Numbered from the stretch's first letter, positions 1 through 9,329 are shown. The stretch is DNA of 64,000 bases from Pseudarthrobacter chlorophenolicus (GCF_000962805.1 NZ_JZTW01000006.1:124001-188000); one strand, 5' to 3'. The notes: generated from the letters alone by a model not told the origin. Numbers and translations: made by a program.

Positions 1-163
1 CGCTTGCGGGCGGGGCGTAGCCGGTGAAGTGGTGGTCGGGAAGGAAGACGGCGTCAAAACCCTTTTGCTCGGCGTCGGCGGCGTGCTCCACCATTGCCTG
101 CATTACGGCACGGTCTTCTTCGGGGCCGCGGGAACGGGAAGTGAGGAACAGGGAAAAATGCAT
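1..163 (-). CDS. LLM class flavin-dependent oxidoreductase, 5' fragment
   Basis: Only the first 54 codons are present; the gene continues past the left edge. The product starts MHFSLFLTSRSRG and reads on through a KGFDAVFLPDHHF stretch, the usual beginning of the luciferase-like (LLM) TIM-barrel monooxygenases, in which an early beta strand is followed by an acidic/His segment near the flavin site. The ATG has a good AGGAG Shine-Dalgarno about 6 nt upstream. It lies 25 nt after the stop of the LysR gene on the same strand, so the two are probably cotranscribed. Enzymes of this class use reduced FMN supplied by a separate reductase, and a flavin reductase gene lies just upstream (1282-2496). 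The substrate cannot be told from the fragment. Confidence 0.85.
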   Translation of the reverse strand, partial: MHFSLFLTSRSRGPEEDRAVMQAMVEHAADAEQKGFDAVFLPDHHFTGYAPPAS

Positions 164-188
164 GGGAACTCCTGAAGTGTTGAGGGTG

Positions 189-1202
189 TCAGGCAGGAAG
201 GCATTGGGCCGTCAGTGGCTCAGGGCGTTCTGCTTCGGATGGTTCTGAAATATGGATAGACCCTGGGCCGGCAGGCTCACTTCCAAGCTCTGCTGCCGCA
301 TCCAGCTCTGCTGCTGCGCGGGCAACAAGCCGACGGAACCACTGATGCCCCGGGTCCGGGGACTTGGAGGGATGCCACCAAGCGCACTCCACCAAGGTGG
401 GGAGGCTGATGGGAAGCTGCATGATTTTGACACCGGCTACGGATGCGAGCATCTGGGCCAGCCGTTCCTGCACAAGGGCGAGCCGTGACGTCCCTGCTAC
501 TGCGAAAGGCAGCATGAGGAAGCTGTCAACAATGATGTCCGTCCTTTCCCCAAGCTGAAGGTCGTAGACCCGGCGGTCAGCCAGCGTCGAATTAACTTCC
601 GTGCCGAACAACCTGGCCCAGCGTGCGTCGCGCATTTGCTCGACCGTCAGGTTTTTTTCCGGTGAAGTGTCTCCTGTGACGCACACCCAGTTGTCCGTGA
701 ACAGCTCCGTGTGGGGGAATCCGGAAAAGTGCCCTTTGGGTATGAGCATGAGATCCGCCGTCTGGAGCGTCTCCTTGATGCGTTCCACGGCCTCGGGTGT
801 GACGGCATCGAAGTGCACCTGCACACCCGGCGCCTCCTTCTGGAGCATGTTCATCAACGTTCCGGAAAGAGCTGTCAGGCAATAGTCGGACGTGACGATC
901 CGGAAGCTGCGGGTTGAGACTGCAGGGTCGAATACAGCCTGCGCATCGAAGGTACGTTCAACCATCCTGAGGATCTGCGAAACGTCCTCCTGGAGGACCT
1001 GCGCCAGGGGGGTGAGCTCATATGACGAGCCGATCCGGGTCAGCAACTGATCATCAAATTGCCGGCGCAGCCTTTGCAGGGAAGAGCTCATGGCCGGTTG
1101 GCTGATTCCGATCCTCGCCCCCGCCCGGGTGACGTTTCGCTCCATCAGCAAAGCGTCAAGGGCAACCAAAAGGTTGAGATCGGCAGTCAGCAGGTTGACC
1201 AT
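189..1202 (-). CDS. LysR family transcriptional regulator
   Basis: This 337-residue protein has the standard LysR layout. An N-terminal winged helix-turn-helix occupies roughly residues 6-66 (core RAGARIGISQPAMSSSLQRL), followed by a linker helix and a periplasmic-binding-like effector domain at about 95-310. The ATG has an AGGAG ribosome site 7 nt upstream. The C-terminal tail after residue 310 is Ala/Glu-rich and looks dispensable. It sits between the flavin reductase and the LLM monooxygenase, all on the minus strand, which suggests that it controls this two-component oxygenase system. ATTAG/CTAAT half-sites just upstream of its own start are a plausible autoregulatory site. The effector is unknown. 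Confidence 0.92.
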   Translation of the reverse strand: MVNLLTADLNLLVALDALLMERNVTRAGARIGISQPAMSSSLQRLRRQFDDQLLTRIGSSYELTPLAQVLQEDVSQILRMVERTFDAQAVFDPAVSTRSFRIVTSDYCLTALSGTLMNMLQKEAPGVQVHFDAVTPEAVERIKETLQTADLMLIPKGHFSGFPHTELFTDNWVCVTGDTSPEKNLTVEQMRDARWARLFGTEVNSTLADRRVYDLQLGERTDIIVDSFLMLPFAVAGTSRLALVQERLAQMLASVAGVKIMQLPISLPTLVECAWWHPSKSPDPGHQWFRRLVARAAAELDAAAELGSEPAGPGSIHISEPSEAERPEPLTAQCLPA

Positions 1203-1211
1203 GGGATTCTC

Positions 1212-1240
1212 CTAATCCGAATTAGAATACTGATACTAAT
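1212..1240. promoter_or_regulatory. Candidate LysR binding site (ATTAG/CTAAT half-sites)
   Basis: Three related half-sites lie immediately before the LysR start: CTAAT at 1212-1216, ATTAG at 1221-1225 and CTAAT at 1236-1240. The last two form an inverted repeat with a 10-bp spacer, close to the T-N11-A dyad bound by LysR proteins, and the first overlaps the ribosome site of the LysR gene. Autorepression is therefore plausible. The half-sites are seen; the binding is inferred. Confidence 0.4.
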
Positions 1241-1281
1241 TATGAGGCGGGTCACATCCAAGGTCAATAGACGGCTTTGGG

Positions 1282-2496
1282 CTAGGGAGTCTGGGGCGGG
1301 GGATTACCTCCGATCGCATCCGTGATGGACCGTGCTGCCCCGAGCAAGCTGTCTCGGCACTCCTCCAGGCGTGACAAGGATTCATTTCCAGGGAATCCGT
1401 TGAGCGTGAGCGTCACAGCCACCTGCCCTTCGGGATCGAAGACCGGGGCATGCAAGGACGTGACCCCTGCAGGATCATCCAGCGCTGCAGGCCCGGAGGA
1501 GGCGGCCCTCTCGATGAGGAGGGGCAGAACGCCGCTGAGATCAGGTGCTGCGGTGTCGCTGGGTACGTAGACAATCCGCTCAAACTCGGCCGCAGCGCCA
1601 ACATCCACGGACACGGCGTATCCCAGGGAGCGGACCTGTTCCAGCTCAGCATGTGCGAGCGTGGCGTCGACTTCACCCACGACGACGCGGGCGTTGTCGA
1701 TCCAACGCTTTTCCGCGGCTTCTCCCGCCCATGCCACGTAGAGGGGCGCCAGGGGAGCGGCGAGGCCGAAGGAGACCCCCACCCGTGACGGCGAACCTCC
1801 GGGAGAGCTGTCCACTCCAGCCGCTGTCAGCACCACCACGGAATCATCAACCACTCCGCTGACCAGGACCTCCAGCTTCAAGGCATCCGCCAGGGCTTCA
1901 ATGACGGGACGGGCGGCGTCAGCGGCTTTGACGTGCCGGGTCAGCGCCGTTGCGGGAGAGATGATGGAGGGGATGGTGAACGAGCCGTAGCCGCCACGAA
2001 GGAACAGCAAGGGAAGTTCCCGGGAGGATCCCACACCCAGGGCTTTGACGCGGCCAATCACGATGTCGTGGTCCCCGGAACGGATCACGTCCTCAATGTC
2101 GCAGTCGATCCAGGCCGCGGCACCTTCCAGCCGCGGACTGCCGGACGGGGTATCGCCCCATTGGTTGGCCGTGAAACGGTCTTCGGCTTTGCGGGAGAAG
2201 GCGCGGCAAACATCCTGTTGCCCGGCAGTCAGGACATTGGCGCAGAAGGAACCCGTATCGCGGATTTTGGGCCAACTCGTCGAACGGACGTCGGGCATGA
2301 AGGCCACCAACGCAGGATCCAGCGATACGGAACTGAAAGTGCCCACCACCATTCCCACTGGTTCGTCGTCATCGGTCGCGGCGGTGATCAGAGTGACACC
2401 GGTGGGGTACTGGCCCAGGACATAACGGAACCAGGCTGCATTTTCCGGGCTGGTGTCCTGGGTTTCTGTGGTGGAAGCGCGGATGCTCTGTGTCAT
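1282..2496 (-). CDS. Flavin reductase with C-terminal IclR-effector-like domain
   Basis: The predicted protein has 404 residues. Residues about 20-178 form a flavin reductase (FMN-binding split-barrel) domain of the HpaC/DIM6 type: PTGVTLITA, a GTFSSVSLDPALV stretch, and a late GDHDIVIGRV segment. Plain reductases of this family end near 170 residues. Here a further 220 residues follow that resemble the effector-binding domain of IclR regulators (a PLAPLYVAWAGEAAEKRWI segment near 249-267 and an APVFDPEGQVAVTLTL segment further on), without an IclR DNA-binding domain. The ATG at 2496 is chosen because GAGGAGA lies just upstream; the open frame extends 39 codons further without such a site. 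The reductase should supply FMNH2 to the adjacent LLM monooxygenase. Confidence 0.85.
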   Translation of the reverse strand: MTQSIRASTTETQDTSPENAAWFRYVLGQYPTGVTLITAATDDDEPVGMVVGTFSSVSLDPALVAFMPDVRSTSWPKIRDTGSFCANVLTAGQQDVCRAFSRKAEDRFTANQWGDTPSGSPRLEGAAAWIDCDIEDVIRSGDHDIVIGRVKALGVGSSRELPLLFLRGGYGSFTIPSIISPATALTRHVKAADAARPVIEALADALKLEVLVSGVVDDSVVVLTAAGVDSSPGGSPSRVGVSFGLAAPLAPLYVAWAGEAAEKRWIDNARVVVGEVDATLAHAELEQVRSLGYAVSVDVGAAAEFERIVYVPSDTAAPDLSGVLPLLIERAASSGPAALDDPAGVTSLHAPVFDPEGQVAVTLTLNGFPGNESLSRLEECRDSLLGAARSITDAIGGNPPPQTP

Positions 2497-2554
2497 CGTG
2501 GTGCTCTCCTCTTCGTTGAGATTTCCTCCAGTAAACGCGGGGGAGAGGGGGCTG

Positions 2555-2568
2555 CGGAAATAGTTCCG
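2555..2568. promoter_or_regulatory. Inverted repeat in the divergent reductase/exporter promoter region
   Basis: CGGAA and TTCCG flank a 4-bp centre in the 252-bp interval between the minus-strand flavin reductase and the plus-strand exporter. A single dyad between two divergent starts is a reasonable operator candidate, but no second copy was found and the regulator is not identified. I see no gene in this interval. Confidence 0.25.
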
Positions 2569-2748
2569 GGGTATGCGGAGTATCGCGAATTCCGATGTTG
2601 GAGCACCCGGCATTGCGGCCCGCGCCGATGATAGATTCGTTGCGATACCGGGGCTCTTGGGCCCGTCGGTTGGGGGTCAACGTTCCTCCGGGCGCGCATC
2701 TGGCCGGTATCGAGCCGCCTTTGCCGGCTCTCCCGGAACGAGGTTGCG

Positions 2749-4338
2749 GTGCGCCGTTCAAACGTGTCCCCATCCACCATCCCGGACGATGTGGATGGTT
2801 CTCCTGCCCTTGGCGTGACAGCGGAAACAGGTCCATCCACGCCGTCCGATTCAGTAGCCCAGCCGCCACCCCCGTTAAGGGTCGGCCCGATCTACGCAGC
2901 GTTGCTGATCATCGTGTTGCTGGGCGCCCTGGACCACACGATCGTGGCCACTGCGCTTCCCACTGTGGTGGGTGAGTTGGACGGTGCGCGCCACATGGCG
3001 TGGATCATCACGGCCTATACGCTGGCGATGACTGTCGGCATGCCTGTCTACGGACGGTTGGGGGACCGCTATGGCCGGCCTTTGCTCCTCATGGTTGCGT
3101 TGACAATCTTCCTCGGCGCCTCCGTTTTGTGTGGTTTCGCCCAGGACATGTTCCAGCTCTCCCTGTATCGGGGAATCCAGGGGCTGGGTGGAGCAGGGCT
3201 GGGTGTTCTCCCGCCGGCCATCATCGCCGACCTCGTACCGCCACGGCAAAGAGCCAAATACCTCGGCCCTTTGGGATCGGTGTTCGGCGTTGCCACGGTG
3301 ATCAGCCCCCTGGTTGGCGGCGCCATCACTGACACCGTTGGGTGGCGGTGGGTGTTCTGGATCAACCTTCCCGTTGGTCTCTTGGCCCTGGCCATGGCGT
3401 TTTCCCTTCGCCGTCTGAAAACCGCACGTGGCTCGGGCGGCGTCGATTGGCCGGGGACCCTCCTGATGGTTCTTTTCACCTGTTCTTTGGTGGCTGTGGT
3501 CTCGTTGGGCACCGAGCCGGGCATCTCCGCGGGCATTCTCTGGACCATCGGCGCGGTCGCGGCCATTTCCGGCGCGCTCTTCGTGGTGGTGGAGATCCGC
3601 TCCAAGCACCCCCTGATTCCGATGAAAATGTTCAAGAGCTGGCCCGTGGTCAATGCGGCCGGCCTGGGCCTGGTTATTGGTGCCGGCCTCTTCAGCGTGG
3701 TGGCGTACCTTCCCAGCTACGTGCAGATGGTGTACTCCACCTCGGCTTCCGTGGCCGGAATGATTCTCCTGCCGATGGTCCTGGGAATGATGGTTTCAAC
3801 GAACCTCACCGGGTGGCTTGTGAGCCGTACCGGGCGGTACAAGATTTTCCCCCTGGCAGGCTCGGCTTTGGCCGTTGCAGCAGCCATTGGCCTCAGGCTC
3901 CTGCAGCCCGGTACCCCGCTGCCTGTAGTGGGGATCTTGCTGGCATTTTTGGGTTTGGCCGTGGGCAGCTTCATGCAGATCACTGTCGTGGCGGCGCAAA
4001 ACGCCATGCCGCACTCGGTGGTGGGCAGCGTCACCGCCTCACTCGGCTACCTTCGTGAACTCGGCGTAACCGTGGGCACAGCGGTGTTCGGCGGTCTCTT
4101 CGCGACCATGCTGGCACGGGGTGCAGCAGAGAACACCCTGGGTGTGCCCGCCTCCACGGTCACGGATCCCCAGGCAGTCCAGCAGTTGCCGGCCGAGCTG
4201 CAGTCCGGGGTGGCGGTCATCTACACCGACGCCTTCCTGCCGATCTTCGGATTGCTGGCGTGCATCTTCGCGGTCGGTGTTCTGCTGTCCGTCTTCATGC
4301 CGGAGCAGCGCTTGGCAGATCACAGGGACGGGAAGTAG
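2749..4338 (+). CDS. MFS transporter, DHA2 (14-helix) drug:H+ antiporter type
   Basis: This 529-residue membrane protein begins with a proline-rich cytoplasmic stretch of about 43 residues, then enters the first helix (VGPIYAALLIIVLLGALDHT). The segment LDHTIVATALPTVVGEL is the motif D1 region of DHA2 exporters, and GRLGDRYGRPLLL is the loop 2-3 motif A. The length and about 14 hydrophobic segments fit the EmrB/QacA group. The chosen start is GTG at 2749, with GAGG 5 nt before it; in-frame GTG codons at 2764 and 2791 are alternatives. It is divergent from the flavin reductase and could export a substrate or product of that oxygenase system. A strong hairpin terminator follows directly. Confidence 0.9.
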   Translation: MRRSNVSPSTIPDDVDGSPALGVTAETGPSTPSDSVAQPPPPLRVGPIYAALLIIVLLGALDHTIVATALPTVVGELDGARHMAWIITAYTLAMTVGMPVYGRLGDRYGRPLLLMVALTIFLGASVLCGFAQDMFQLSLYRGIQGLGGAGLGVLPPAIIADLVPPRQRAKYLGPLGSVFGVATVISPLVGGAITDTVGWRWVFWINLPVGLLALAMAFSLRRLKTARGSGGVDWPGTLLMVLFTCSLVAVVSLGTEPGISAGILWTIGAVAAISGALFVVVEIRSKHPLIPMKMFKSWPVVNAAGLGLVIGAGLFSVVAYLPSYVQMVYSTSASVAGMILLPMVLGMMVSTNLTGWLVSRTGRYKIFPLAGSALAVAAAIGLRLLQPGTPLPVVGILLAFLGLAVGSFMQITVVAAQNAMPHSVVGSVTASLGYLRELGVTVGTAVFGGLFATMLARGAAENTLGVPASTVTDPQAVQQLPAELQSGVAVIYTDAFLPIFGLLACIFAVGVLLSVFMPEQRLADHRDGK

Positions 4339-4339
4339 C

Positions 4340-4384
4340 AACGCCCGTTACTCCGCCGCCTTGTGTTGCGGAGTAACGGGCGTT
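4340..4384. terminator. Bidirectional hairpin terminator
   Basis: A perfect 17-bp inverted repeat (4340-4356 with 4368-4384) has an 11-nt loop. It separates the convergent exporter and GH106 genes, with T-rich sequence following on the plus strand. It probably ends both transcripts. Confidence 0.8.
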
Positions 4385-4402
4385 TTACTTGGCCTTTCCG
4401 GG

Positions 4403-7400
4403 TCAGTCGTCCAGGACCAGCAACCGCACCGGGCCGTGAAGGCCAGCAGGCATGGTTGGTGCATCCGGCTCAAAGATGGAGGCCGCGGGGCGGGCGAAGT
4501 TCCCCTCTGCGGCATCGCCGGCAAGCCGGTTCCACCAGGTATTGGTCACAGCTATTTCCACCTCATTGCTGCCGGCCCGGATCGCGTCTGTGACGTCGAC
4601 GCGGAACGGGCAGGTCCACAAAGTGCCCACAGTGCTGCCGTTGACCCTGACCTCAGCCAGTTCACTCACCCCGGCCAGATCCAGCAGAAGCCGCTTGCCG
4701 GGTCCGGTCAGAATCCCATCGGTTGAGAAAGTGTGGCGGTACGTTCCTGTCCCCGAGAAGCCGGTCACGTCGGGCCCGTGGGCGTCGGCCCCGGGTCCGG
4801 CCCAAGGAGCCACGCCCGGCATCACAAGGGCGGACGGATCCTGGCCATCGCCGTCGAAGGCCACTTCCCAAGGACCCTCAAGCGTGTGCGCTGCGGCAAT
4901 CTCTGCGCTGGTATCGGAGACATTCACAGTTGCCCCACCGGTCCTGTGCAGGAGGACGAAGGCCGAACCGAACGGTTCCAACTGCAGCTCCACTGCGGTT
5001 CTTCCGGCCTCCGGGCGAAAGGCGATGGGAGTCCGGGAAGCAGCCACCGGATCCCAGCATTCGGCGGCGGTCGCCGTGCCCCTGAAAGAGGCGCTGACCT
5101 GTTCGGCACGTTCGCGCTGGTTGCTGACGAAATACAGTTCTGCGTTCGGCAACTGCCGGTGGATGACGGGCAGGTTTGCTGCCGCCGCGGCCTCCAGAAC
5201 CCAGTCGGGCTCCACCCCCGCCCGGGCCAACGCAGTGGACACGCCCTCCTCTGCGGCCACCCCCGCGAGGTCAATCAAGCCCGGATGTCCGCCCCAAAGA
5301 AGGTCGACGGCGGCACTCCACTCAGCGGGATCGTCGCTTTGGCTGGGGGAGCGTTCGGGACGCCACCCGGCCACGAGGGCTCCGTCCTGCAGCAATTCGA
5401 TGAGTCGCCGAACCGCCCGGAGCGTCATCCGGTGGCTGGTCCCTCCGAGATAAAGGAGCCGGTAGGTGGTGCCGCCAGTGGTGAGAAGGCCGCCGTCGGG
5501 CGTTACGGTGACGTGGTTCAGCAGCCCGTCCAGGTTGATGAGATCAAAGCCGTGGCCTTCCGGGACTTCGGGGGCGGTATCGCCGAAGACGCCCGTGACG
5601 GGCGCTTCCTCACCGTAAAAGTAGGCGACATCGGCGGCGTAGGTACCCTGCTGCAGCAGATAGCTGCAGCGGCCCAAGTAATCGAGCCACGGCTTCGCCG
5701 CGTGCGCCCAGGTCTCATTCCGGGTAAAGGACTGTCCAAGGTAAGGCGACAGGGTGACTCCGGGCTTGGGTACTGCCTCGGGCTGATGAGGTGAAGTGTG
5801 GATGTTCAGGAGGTTGACCCCCAAAGCGAACTCCAGATCCGCGATTGGTTTGAGCGTCCGGGGTGCAAAAGCGAACGGTTTGCCAAAGGCGCTCATGGAT
5901 TCTGCCCCGGTGGCTGCCTTTCCGTACACGTGGGCAACCGACGCGGCCCCACGAAGATCGGCAACGTAGGTGGGCTGGGGTCCCTTATCCGGCTCGTAGC
6001 ACCACATGGCACCCATGGGAACATCAGCGTAGGAACGCATCCCGACGTCGTCGCCCAGCTGCGGCCGGTGGTCCTCCAAAGCCTCCGCATAATACGTCAG
6101 GCCCCGTTCCCTGGCGATGTCCGCGATGGTTCCATAGTGGTTCTCCGCGAGGAGTTCGGAGATGGTCTTCCGGAGGTCCCACAGGAAGGAATCGCTCTGC
6201 TCCGCACTGCCAACAACGATGCCGCTGATGGCAGGAAGCCACGGCAGCAGATCGTAGCCGCGGCGTTTCATGAACTCGGCACGCATGGCACCGGTCCAGT
6301 TCTGGGGCCCTGATTCGATGCTGTCGCTGAGCAATGCAGACACTCCATCCAGGCCGCTGCCGAGGGCTTCTTCGAAGAAACCCAGGTAATCGCTGAAGTA
6401 CCGGGTAACCAAAGCGGCGTCCAGCTTGTCCACTTCCAAGCCGGTAGCGTCAACGGGGGCCGGGGCGTTGAGGTGCCCGGTCAGGGAATACCCGTACCGC
6501 AGGATGGTCCAATCTCCGCTGTCCGGTGTCCAGTCGAGAATTCCATCGGGTCCAAGGAACGCGGTGACATCAATGATGTCCTGCGGCTGGACGGCGTCGG
6601 ACGTTTGGCAAGTGCCGCCGTCGAGCGCGTAGTAATCGGGCACGGGCGCGTAGCCGGCCTTTTCCTCCGACCTGGCCACGCGCCCACCGGAGAACAGCTG
6701 GAAAGCTGAAACCTTGAACGTCCCGCCGCCCTTGGAAGCTGCAAAAGGCAGTGGTTTTATCCCCTGTACCAGGGGGAATTCGTGGCCTTTTCCGGTCTCC
6801 AGGACCAGCCGAAAGCAGCGTGCTGTGATCGTGGGGAAACTTGCGGACCGGACAGGTGACCCGGATGCCGGGAGATCAGCCACCTTGCTGAACGTGACGC
6901 CGTCGGTGCTGGCTTCCACATGCGCTTTCGGGGCCGGCGCTACGCCGAAACCACGCGAGGCCGGCAGCCCCACACGCACCGAGGAAACGTGCGTTGGCTG
7001 GTCGAATTCTGCCGTTATCCATGCAGTGCCGGAGGCTGCCACAACCTCCGCCGTCGGCCAGAACGTGCCGTCGGCCAAGGATTCAGGATGCCGGTCCCCG
7101 GAAGTGGTACCACTGGCAACCACCCGTGAAGGCGTCAGCTGGAAGTGTCCGCCGCGCCGGGGCAATGCCAGTACCGCCACGTCGTCGTAAAACTCCGGGA
7201 CGCCAACGGGATCATTGCGGATCGCTCCGAAGGGGACGTCCTGGAAAGGGCCGGATACCGACGGCGGTACGGCCAACCGGGGCATTGCCGGCTGGCCGGC
7301 GGTCACCGCCGTGGTGCTCCAAACGAGCTTCTTCATTCCGGCGTGGGGTGCCACCCAAGGCCCGCCCGTCGCGCTCCAACCGGCGGAGGTGGCCACGGCC

Positions 7401-7705
7401 AGTTCCAGTCCCAGCCTGGTGGAAGTGGACGCCGCGCAGGAGATGGCCGTTTGCCATGCCGGGGAACGGAAAGAGACGCGCTCCCGGGTGTACTGGGGGA
7501 TGCCCATGGAACCGGTGAAGGCCTGGACTCCACCTGCGCCGGAGGAGGCAAGCCACTCAAGGTCCTTGACGATCCCAGCGGGGTCGATGTTTCCGTCCAT
7601 CCAGTGCCACCACACCCGGGGGCGGGCCGTGACGGGTGGGTCCGCGAATCCTGGAAACACAGCATCGGCAGCTGACGGGAGGGCAGGCGTGGCATCGTCG
7701 CTCAC
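4403..7705 (-). CDS. GH106-like glycoside hydrolase (putative alpha-L-rhamnosidase)
   Basis: This large protein of 1100 residues opens with PRVWWHWMDGNIDPAGIVKDLEW, the hallmark of the GH106 rhamnosidase group, in which a (beta/alpha)8 core is decorated by beta domains. Later parts show a discoidin-like insert (a HVSSVRVGLPAS stretch), a catalytic-core segment YYAEALEDHRPQLGDD, and a C-terminal beta-sandwich resembling the sugar-binding domains of GH2 enzymes (LLLDLAGVSELAEVRVNG). No signal peptide is visible, so it probably acts inside the cell on imported rhamnosides. The start is GTG at 7705, with AAAGGA upstream; the open frame runs 16 codons further. It is divergent from the sugar importer operon. 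Exact specificity is unproven: the family also contains enzymes without tested activity. Confidence 0.8.
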   Translation of the reverse strand: MSDDATPALPSAADAVFPGFADPPVTARPRVWWHWMDGNIDPAGIVKDLEWLASSGAGGVQAFTGSMGIPQYTRERVSFRSPAWQTAISCAASTSTRLGLELAVATSAGWSATGGPWVAPHAGMKKLVWSTTAVTAGQPAMPRLAVPPSVSGPFQDVPFGAIRNDPVGVPEFYDDVAVLALPRRGGHFQLTPSRVVASGTTSGDRHPESLADGTFWPTAEVVAASGTAWITAEFDQPTHVSSVRVGLPASRGFGVAPAPKAHVEASTDGVTFSKVADLPASGSPVRSASFPTITARCFRLVLETGKGHEFPLVQGIKPLPFAASKGGGTFKVSAFQLFSGGRVARSEEKAGYAPVPDYYALDGGTCQTSDAVQPQDIIDVTAFLGPDGILDWTPDSGDWTILRYGYSLTGHLNAPAPVDATGLEVDKLDAALVTRYFSDYLGFFEEALGSGLDGVSALLSDSIESGPQNWTGAMRAEFMKRRGYDLLPWLPAISGIVVGSAEQSDSFLWDLRKTISELLAENHYGTIADIARERGLTYYAEALEDHRPQLGDDVGMRSYADVPMGAMWCYEPDKGPQPTYVADLRGAASVAHVYGKAATGAESMSAFGKPFAFAPRTLKPIADLEFALGVNLLNIHTSPHQPEAVPKPGVTLSPYLGQSFTRNETWAHAAKPWLDYLGRCSYLLQQGTYAADVAYFYGEEAPVTGVFGDTAPEVPEGHGFDLINLDGLLNHVTVTPDGGLLTTGGTTYRLLYLGGTSHRMTLRAVRRLIELLQDGALVAGWRPERSPSQSDDPAEWSAAVDLLWGGHPGLIDLAGVAAEEGVSTALARAGVEPDWVLEAAAAANLPVIHRQLPNAELYFVSNQRERAEQVSASFRGTATAAECWDPVAASRTPIAFRPEAGRTAVELQLEPFGSAFVLLHRTGGATVNVSDTSAEIAAAHTLEGPWEVAFDGDGQDPSALVMPGVAPWAGPGADAHGPDVTGFSGTGTYRHTFSTDGILTGPGKRLLLDLAGVSELAEVRVNGSTVGTLWTCPFRVDVTDAIRAGSNEVEIAVTNTWWNRLAGDAAEGNFARPAASIFEPDAPTMPAGLHGPVRLLVLDD

Positions 7706-7972
7706 GGAAACATCCTTTGGTGGTGGGTGGGGAAGCGGCTCAGGCCGGAGCATCCGGATTCAGCCTAAACGCAGGCATTTGCCAGTGGGAGGAACCAGGC
7801 ATGCAGAGAGAAGATGGTGAGCATAGACGATAACTATTTCCATGGCTGCTCTGGCCTGCCCTACCTTGAATGACAGGAGCCAGCTTGTGATCCAGGAAAC
7901 ACAAACTGACGCAAGGCTCGAATCCACTGATCACTAGATGGTCAGGACAACGACGTCATGAAAGGCCACATC
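7706..7972. promoter_or_regulatory. Divergent promoter region of rhamnosidase and sugar importer
   Basis: This 267-bp gene-free interval must hold promoters for both the minus-strand GH106 gene and the plus-strand importer operon. A TTGTG/CACAA inverted repeat with a 10-bp spacer lies at 7885-7904 and is a possible operator. No canonical -35/-10 pair stands out for either direction. No regulator gene lies next to this region. Confidence 0.3.
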
Positions 7973-9295
7973 ATGAAGAAAGCACCAAGCCCGGCTGGCC
8001 GGAGGTTTCTCTCCGTTGCGGCACTGGCATCCGTTACCGCACTGGCGTTGAGCGCCTGTGGTGGGGGCGACACCAACAGCAACGCACCCATCGCTGAAGA
8101 AACCGGCCCTGTTGAGATCACCCTCGCAACCCCTGCCTTTACAGGTGGTGGCGCAGGAAACCCGTACCTGACATTGATCGACGCCTTTAAGGCCAAGAAC
8201 CCAAACATCACGGTCAAGCTGGTGGAGTCGCCCAATGACCAGCACGGTCAGACCATGCGCACCCAGCTCCAGGCAGGCAACGCGCCGGACATTTTCTACG
8301 TCACGGCAGGGCGGGGAAACAACCAGTCGTTCGCCTCGTTGGCCGAGGCAGGCTACCTGCAGGACCTGACGGACCAGAAGTGGGCAGCCGACGCGATCCC
8401 CGCTTCCGCCAAGAACCTGTACTACGACGACGACAAGGTCTTTGCCGTTCCGGCCGACCTCGCACCGATCACCATGCTTCAAAACACGGGTGTCTTGAAG
8501 GAGCTTGGGCTCCAGGAACCCGCCACCCTGGATGAGCTGATCACCCAGTGCAAGACTGCGCGGGCAGCCGGCAAGTCGTACTTCGCAGTGGCAGGAACCT
8601 CCGGCGCCAACACGGGCCTCCAGGCAATGCAACTCGCGGCATCACTGGTTTACGCCAAGGACCCCCAGTGGGACGCCAAACGCGCCAAGAACGAAACCAC
8701 CTTCGCTGACTCGGACTGGAAGAAGGTGCTGGAGCAGATCGTGAAGTTCAAGGACGCCGGCTGCTACCAGGACGGTGCCGCGGGTGCCGGCTTTGACCAG
8801 CTTTTCCCGTCAGTTGCCCAGGGCAAGGTGGCGGCAGCATTCGCCCCCGCCGGCGCTGTTGCCGCCCTCCGGGCGCAGGTCAAGGACGGATCCTTCGATG
8901 TAGCTGTTCTGCCTGGCGAAAAGGCTGAAGACAGCCGGCTGATCGCAAGCCCGGGCAACGCCCTGGCCGTCAACGCTGCCGGCAAGCACAAGGGTTCCAC
9001 CCTGAAGTTCCTGGAATTCCTTGCCCAGCCCGCCAACCAGGATGCCTTGGCGAAAGCAAACGGAAACGTATCTGTCACCTCGGCACTTTCAGGGACCGTG
9101 CCCGAGCAGTTCCCGCTGCTGGAACCGTACTTCTCTGAGCCCGAGAAAAAGATCGTCACCCAGCCCAACTACCTCTGGCCCAACAGCGGCGTCTACGACT
9201 CGCTCGGTACCGGCATCCAGGGACTTCTGACCGGGCAGGCCACCCCTGACCAGGTTCTGAAGACCATGGACGAGCAGTACGACCGCGGCGCCTAG
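7973..9295 (+). CDS. Sugar ABC transporter substrate-binding lipoprotein
   Basis: This 440-residue extracytoplasmic solute-binding protein is of family 1 (CUT1). A basic n-region and hydrophobic stretch end in the lipobox LSAC (Cys29), so it should be a membrane-anchored lipoprotein. Family features include FKAKNPNITVKL, APDIFYVTAGRG and a C-terminal segment FLEFLAQPANQDA. The start at 7973 is preferred because AAAGG precedes it by about 8 nt; an in-frame ATG at 7958 would add five residues. It is the first gene of a run with two permeases and two glycosidases, so the ligand is probably an oligosaccharide or glycoside handled by those enzymes. The ATPase is not encoded nearby and is presumably a shared MsiK-type subunit. 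Confidence 0.93.
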   Translation: MKKAPSPAGRRFLSVAALASVTALALSACGGGDTNSNAPIAEETGPVEITLATPAFTGGGAGNPYLTLIDAFKAKNPNITVKLVESPNDQHGQTMRTQLQAGNAPDIFYVTAGRGNNQSFASLAEAGYLQDLTDQKWAADAIPASAKNLYYDDDKVFAVPADLAPITMLQNTGVLKELGLQEPATLDELITQCKTARAAGKSYFAVAGTSGANTGLQAMQLAASLVYAKDPQWDAKRAKNETTFADSDWKKVLEQIVKFKDAGCYQDGAAGAGFDQLFPSVAQGKVAAAFAPAGAVAALRAQVKDGSFDVAVLPGEKAEDSRLIASPGNALAVNAAGKHKGSTLKFLEFLAQPANQDALAKANGNVSVTSALSGTVPEQFPLLEPYFSEPEKKIVTQPNYLWPNSGVYDSLGTGIQGLLTGQATPDQVLKTMDEQYDRGA

Positions 9296-9329
9296 CCCAC
9301 GGCGTCGAACCTGATTGGAAGAACTTCCC

